Origin: Scedosporium boydii
Lineage: Eukaryota > Ascomycota > Sordariomycetes > Microascales > Microascaceae
Length of the DNA: 12,881 nucleotides
Assembly (NCBI GenBank): GCA_002221725.1
Contig: NJFT01000420.1
Span: 1-12,881 of the forward strand
Direction of reading: 5' to 3'
The notes under the pieces were generated by a model. The model had not been told where the DNA came from. It worked only from the letters and a program-made list of their open reading frames with translations, and made no database searches. A program made the position numbers and the translations under genes. Below, piece by piece: positions 9,129 through 12,881 of the stretch. How positions within the stretch are numbered: the stretch's first letter is position 1; each line of letters starts with the position of its first letter.

Positions 9129-9129
9129 T
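9112..9129. repeat. Poly-T/poly-A tract, 18 nt
   Basis: Eighteen consecutive T on the plus strand. Read on the minus strand it is an A18 run whose first A is the last base of the TGA that closes the coding-like frame at 9129-9371. It could be a simple homopolymer or a retroposition poly-A tail. Confidence 0.85.
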
Positions 9130-9371
9130 CACAGCCTCCGTCTGAATGTGCCGTCATACACGACATATCTCCCACTCGTCTGCCCCAACTCATCCCAAAT
9201 TCCCTCCGCTCTTATCGCCTTCTCTCCCTCAATGTGCCGCTTGATATATCGTCTGTCACAGTCGTCCGCCAGGCCGTACTCTAGACGATAATTACAAATC
9301 GATAGACATGTATCGCACGTGTACTCTATAAGTGAGAGAAACACATTCCACCGCATGCTCGATTGTTCCAT
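9129..9371 (-). other. Coding-like minus-strand fragment, unknown family
   Basis: The frame opens with ATG at 9371. Its last about 50 residues, from EYGLADDCDRRYIK to the stop, have the charged, GC-ending codon use expected of real fungal protein, unlike neighbouring frames. Just before this part the sequence reads TCTAG, a possible splice acceptor, so it may be a last exon. No domain is recognised. It could be a gene remnant, perhaps together with the fragment at 9536-9802. It could also be chance. Confidence 0.25.
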
Positions 9372-9535
9372 AGCAGAATTACGTTATCGAGCAGCAAAAG
9401 ACATCCCATGGGACTGCTAGCCTGTCCCATTTGTGTATGTAAACTCATCTTGAAAATTGCTGAAATTCCAGCTTCGTTCCGTGAAGATCTTCCCACTTGT
9501 CAACAAAATCATGCGCTGTTCATTGGCGGCGGCGC

Positions 9536-9802
9536 TCACGACTCGTCCATACGCACGCTAGATGTGAAGGAGCTGGTCGCGAGCGGGTCCGCCACTTCCA
9601 TCATCTCTGGTTCCGGAATCTCTTGACGTAGAAGTCCGCTCAAGTACATGACTCTGTCGAGCCGCCGCAGCACATATTTATAGCTAGAGCCCATCGAGGT
9701 TAAATCTTTGTTCGTAGATATCGAGTTTTTTATGTTGAGACTCCAGATTATGGCACCGTGTAATCGACCCTCAGCTTCTTCAGTGCAATCTGTACAAGGC
9801 AT
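9536..9802 (-). other. Coding-like minus-strand ORF, unknown family
   Basis: An 88-codon ATG frame just downstream of the DUF7587 gene. Its second half (about residues 41-80, from SYKYVLRRLD) has GC-biased third positions and a helix-like composition. A GTGCGT donor-like site follows SSFTSS near its end, so it could be an exon of a decayed gene continuing toward 9371. No family is recognised, and its start lies only 40 bases from the end of the DUF7587 gene, so part may be that gene's 3' UTR. Confidence 0.22.
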
Positions 9803-9842
9803 TAAATTAGTGCCCGCGTGTGGGGGATAAGTTCTGAATCAT

Positions 9843-10943
9843 TCATGACTGACTTTTCATTTTCGTAAGACAGAAATCGGTATAAACACTCCGCATAATA
9901 TCATCAAATTGCTGCACTTCTGGCAAAGTGTCGTAAGCCACTACCTTCGTCATTGAAGGGGAGCAATCCCCTCTATTATCGTCTACATCTGTCAGCTTAG
10001 ATTATGCAAAAAGTAAAAGGCACGAACCTGTGAAAGAGGATGCTCTGAATGCCTGTATAACATCTTTGCTTCGGCGAGGGCGTAGCGCAATGAGGTTAGC
10101 TACCACAGGCAGTCTCCAGTGCGGTTCAAAGAGCCGTGCAATATTGATTGCTGCCTCTAATTCCTCCATGCTTATTTCTTGCCGTTCTGCCGTCCCCCGG
10201 TAGAAGACCTCACGAAGTTCGATCACAGGGTTTGCCCAAGGTGACTTTTCTCTCTGCTCCCATTTCGCAAATTCCTTGAACTCGGGCTGCAAATCATACA
10301 AACCCTCGTCGATTATTGCTTGAGCCGAAACAATTTGACACCTGTCTTCAATTTTCAGAGCACCTTGCGACAGGTATTCTCCAAAGTAAAAGGATCCTGA
10401 GTATGTACGGTGTGACCTCGACCGGAGGGCCTCGAAATCGCTTAAATCTGCATCAAAAGAGCGATAAGCGCCGATGAGGTCCATATCTCGAAGAAAAGCT
10501 CCCTTGGGAATGCCAGTAGTGTCGACAATACAGAGAGAAATTTGTTCAAACGCCGATCCATCTTTTGAATTGGCGTGTAGAGAGAAGACATATATAAGTG
10601 CAACCAACAACGAGCTCGTCCAGGAAACCAAGTTATCATTAGGACCTTTTAGCCACCTGAGATGCCCATTAAGCATGTCCGCCACTTGCTCGTTGTCCTC
10701 CCTGGCAAAGATATCCTCTTTGCAGCTTGCATTACCATACCTGGCATCCATGGACTTCGCCCAGAACCTGTCAGTCGTACCGCAGGATTTCGGAGTAAAT
10801 ACTCGAAACAGGTAGCGGGGTATGTCGTCGAATTTTTCCCTAAGCCACTCCTTGTCCCCGGTCGGGCAAAACAGAAGATACTCGGGGCCGGGTTCAGAAA
10901 GATTCAGGTCCTGTAGCTTGTCTGTTAGATTCCCGAACACCAT
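9843..10943 (-). CDS. DUF7587-type fungal protein, two exons
   Basis: Spliced CDS complement(join(9843..9988,10028..10943)), 353 aa, apparently intact. The N-terminal about 40 residues are variable (MVFGNLTDKLQDLNL). The conserved domain runs from PRYLFRVFTPKSCGTTD (42-58) through VADMLNGHLRW (87-97), LVSWTSSLLVALIYVF (105-120), ISLCIVDTTGIPKGAFLRDM (135-154), FGEYLSQGALKI (187-198) and QAIIDEGLYDLQPEF to a helical AAINIARLF / WRLPVVANLIALRPRRS end. I recognise this as the ascomycete family annotated DUF7587, with no established function. Arg47, the S-W-T-S motif at 107-110 and Glu189 are placed as in R-S-E ADP-ribosyltransferase folds, which is inference. Without splicing, exon 1 would run into a short hydrophobic tail ending at 10002; with it, 48 further codons follow, including MTKVVAYDTLPEVQQF. 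No transmembrane segment or signal peptide is seen, so it is probably intracellular. Confidence 0.85.
9989..10027 (-). other. Short intron in the DUF7587-type gene
   Basis: The 39-nt phase-1 intron has an ACAG|GTTCGT donor, a CTAAG/GCTGAC branch-like stretch and a CAG acceptor. Splicing makes a GAT (Asp) codon and opens 146 nt of stop-free frame ending at a TGA at 9843-9845. Thirty-nine nt is at the short end for fungal introns, so RNA evidence would be welcome. Confidence 0.7.
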
Positions 10944-12881
10944 TGTTTGAATTTGGGTACTAAACGCGAATTGAATGAAAGTGTTAACGAAGCAGCTCTG
11001 TGTCCGATCTGTGAGTTGCTCACTCGTCAGGCATCATCCCCAAATAAAGCCCCGCTTTTTGGCGTCCCTCCTCGTGGGGGTAAAGGCATGAACATGACTG
11101 TCCGAGATTTTGGCGGGCCGACTTTTTACCGGGACAGACCGTAAACAAAATAGCTGCCTTTGGAAAGGGTTTTATGTCATCTGAGAGAGAAAAAACAGGT
11201 GCGTGGTGGGCTTGTACTGGTTGAAAAAGATCAATTAAACCTTCTGGACGTTTGTTACAGTAGGTATGTAGCAGACTCCCTAGTTACAAAGAGGCACAAG
11301 ATCCTAATCGCGCACCCAGGAAACGGGCCTCCCCACGACACTAAAAATTTTAACTACACCCATTTCGCCTTTTAGTGTGCAAGCTTGTAAAGTACAGTAG
11401 CAATGTTACCCTTGCTCGGTCTGTGTGACTTCGACTGGACATGTAACTATGCTTCTCCTGTGGTGTGGGAATTGGATTTCCCTGGCCTTATTCTAGGCTG
11501 CCCGTTCCTAAAAGTGGGCCTGTTTTGCGTCGCTCACCCCCCGAATCAGCCGAGCTCAGCTTTCGCCAGCCCTTGCTTAGCCTTGATGATACCAGAACTC
11601 AGCTGTATCTGAAAATGGATTTTAGTCTACGCACTTTTCGTCTTTGATTCAGGTGGGATTTAAGTCCAACTCGGATCCAAACCCCCAAGTAACTTCATGC
11701 GCTTGCTTACCTGGGAAACCCTAGGACTTCTCCCGCCCCTCGAATAATCTGCGATGCATGCTTCATTGCGATCCCCAAAATAAAAGGCATATCATGTCAA
11801 CGTCGCATTCAACTGACCCGCCTACAAGCCAACTATCAACGGTGAGGACTAGACGAGACCTTAGGGAGACGCCCAGCTCCTTGAACCCAGGTGTAAGAGT
11901 GGAAGACTAGGCCCATGGAAGATTATCCGTTAACTCAGACTTGCTCATACGACCTCAATTCAAGTGATGTGCGGCTAGCTTAACTACCCCCGGCTTTTTC
12001 ATGTGCCACATTCCAATCTGTACTTTGTAGTATTAGTATTTATCTCTTAATGCACTTTAGTATATATATTATTGAGGGGTGGCTGACCGCAGTGTGCGCG
12101 CCCGTCGCTATTCCGAAAGATGAAGTTAGAAAAAAGACCCACTGAATCGTTGAGGAATAGACGGGGCACGGTACCCGGGTCGAGGCAGTGGGTGTTTTAA
12201 CGGTGCCTGTGGCCATTGGAGTGGATCGCCCTTGTGGCTATGTTGCAGTGCTTATCATCGTAAGCCCGGGCCGGGCGAAGGGTTGCTTATATACGAAGTA
12301 GACTAATGTTAGCCCTTACTATGCGGGGATAGTTGCTCCGGGGTAATTGCTGATTTTCTGAGATTCGCGGGATCCTTGCTTGCAAGGGAACCTATTGTCG
12401 CCTCCAGAGAGAATATCAAGACAAGAAAACAATCCGGTACATCCTCCGAAAATCTCTTTTCATCGGCTTCAAGGAGGGACTATACTTTCATTGGCTAAGG
12501 CCATTAACCATTATATATAAGCTAATCAAACAACCACCTAAAGGCCTAGCAAAGGACGGATCATTGACCCTCCTCGGCACAGACATAGCTCCAGCATCAC
12601 ACGACTCTCGATGGCACGGCGCGCTGCAACCATCCTTTCGATAAACTAGATGTTTTTTATGGACCGTAGCAAGGATTTCGGCAACTTGGTAAGATACATT
12701 ACTGTAAATGATTATTAATTTCGCTTCTGGCGCTCCATGGGGAAACGGCACTTGTGAATGGAACTGAACAAAGTTCGTCGCGTCCTGGGAGGCCAAGGCA
12801 AAGCGATCCTCGTCAAATTAAAACTATCGAAAAACACCTTGAATGCTCGAGGGCTGCCTTGCAGGTGGGTTGCGACGGAGA
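10944..12881. other. Long region without a supported gene
   Basis: About 1.9 kb. The part next to 10943 must contain the promoter of the minus-strand DUF7587-type gene, but no clear TATA box is visible. Frames such as 11403-11612 plus and 12488-12796 minus (TTG start) show no domain and unremarkable composition. It contains a 9-bp inverted repeat (11338-11346/11370-11378) and a small hairpin sequence around 11005-11020. No tRNA, transposase, LTR or CRISPR signature was seen. Confidence 0.5.
11338..11378. repeat. 9-bp inverted repeat with 23-nt spacer
   Basis: ACACTAAAA at 11338-11346 and its exact reverse complement TTTTAGTGT at 11370-11378 could form a hairpin. The pairing does not extend outward, and no target-site duplication or larger element is evident. 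It is a candidate remnant of a small inverted-repeat element or a chance match in AT-rich DNA. Confidence 0.35.

Noticed and set aside
9363..9626. Plus-strand frame opposite the minus-strand fragments
   Set aside because: It has a TTG start and low-complexity Ser-rich end, and the minus strand shows better coding character here.
11403..11647. Two overlapping plus-strand ORFs of 60-69 codons
   Set aside because: They are short, mutually overlapping and without homology or composition signals.
12488..12796. 102-codon minus-strand ORF near the right edge
   Set aside because: It starts at TTG and shows no domain. It could be an exon of a gene beyond the window, but nothing in the sequence supports that.

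Overview
The window looks like nuclear DNA of a filamentous ascomycete (Pezizomycotina). The evidence is the gene families (a HET-domain protein, a fungal STAND N-terminal domain, a DUF7587-type protein and a small secreted cysteine-rich protein), the short GT-AG introns of roughly 40-80 nt with fungal branch-point motifs, ATG-initiated monocistronic genes, and long intergenic stretches. I cannot name the genus.

Layout from left to right. A 22-nt poly-C tract and non-coding DNA (1-521) precede an intact two-exon HET-domain gene on the plus strand (522-2517, intron 1036-1114, 638 aa). About 1.5 kb without a convincing gene follows. Next is a plus-strand gene with a TATA-like box and a long CA/CT-rich leader, encoding a 243-aa secreted protein with eight cysteines in its mature part (4260-4991). 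After another 1 kb spacer lies the most unusual locus (6039-8773, plus). It joins a fungal STAND N-terminal (HeLo-like) domain, a long low-complexity linker and a Rho-family small GTPase domain split by three recognisable introns. This gene carries a 1-nt frameshift, up to three in-frame stops and a changed nucleotide-binding P-loop, so I call it a pseudogene, probably a young one. A 1 kb stretch follows with an 18-nt poly-T run and two weak minus-strand coding-like fragments. An apparently intact minus-strand DUF7587-type gene comes next (9843-10943). Its second exon, after a 39-nt intron, restores a 353-aa protein. The last 1.9 kb (10944-12881) shows no gene I can support.

How the genes may relate: HET domains and HeLo-like/STAND N-terminal domains both belong to fungal non-self recognition and regulated cell death. 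DUF7587-type proteins are a fungus-restricted family of unknown function; this copy has an R / S-T-S / E pattern that hints at an ADP-ribosyltransferase-like fold. Together with the secreted protein and the gene-poor spacing, this suggests an accessory, fast-evolving region. There is no operon-like coupling and no direct evidence that the genes act together.
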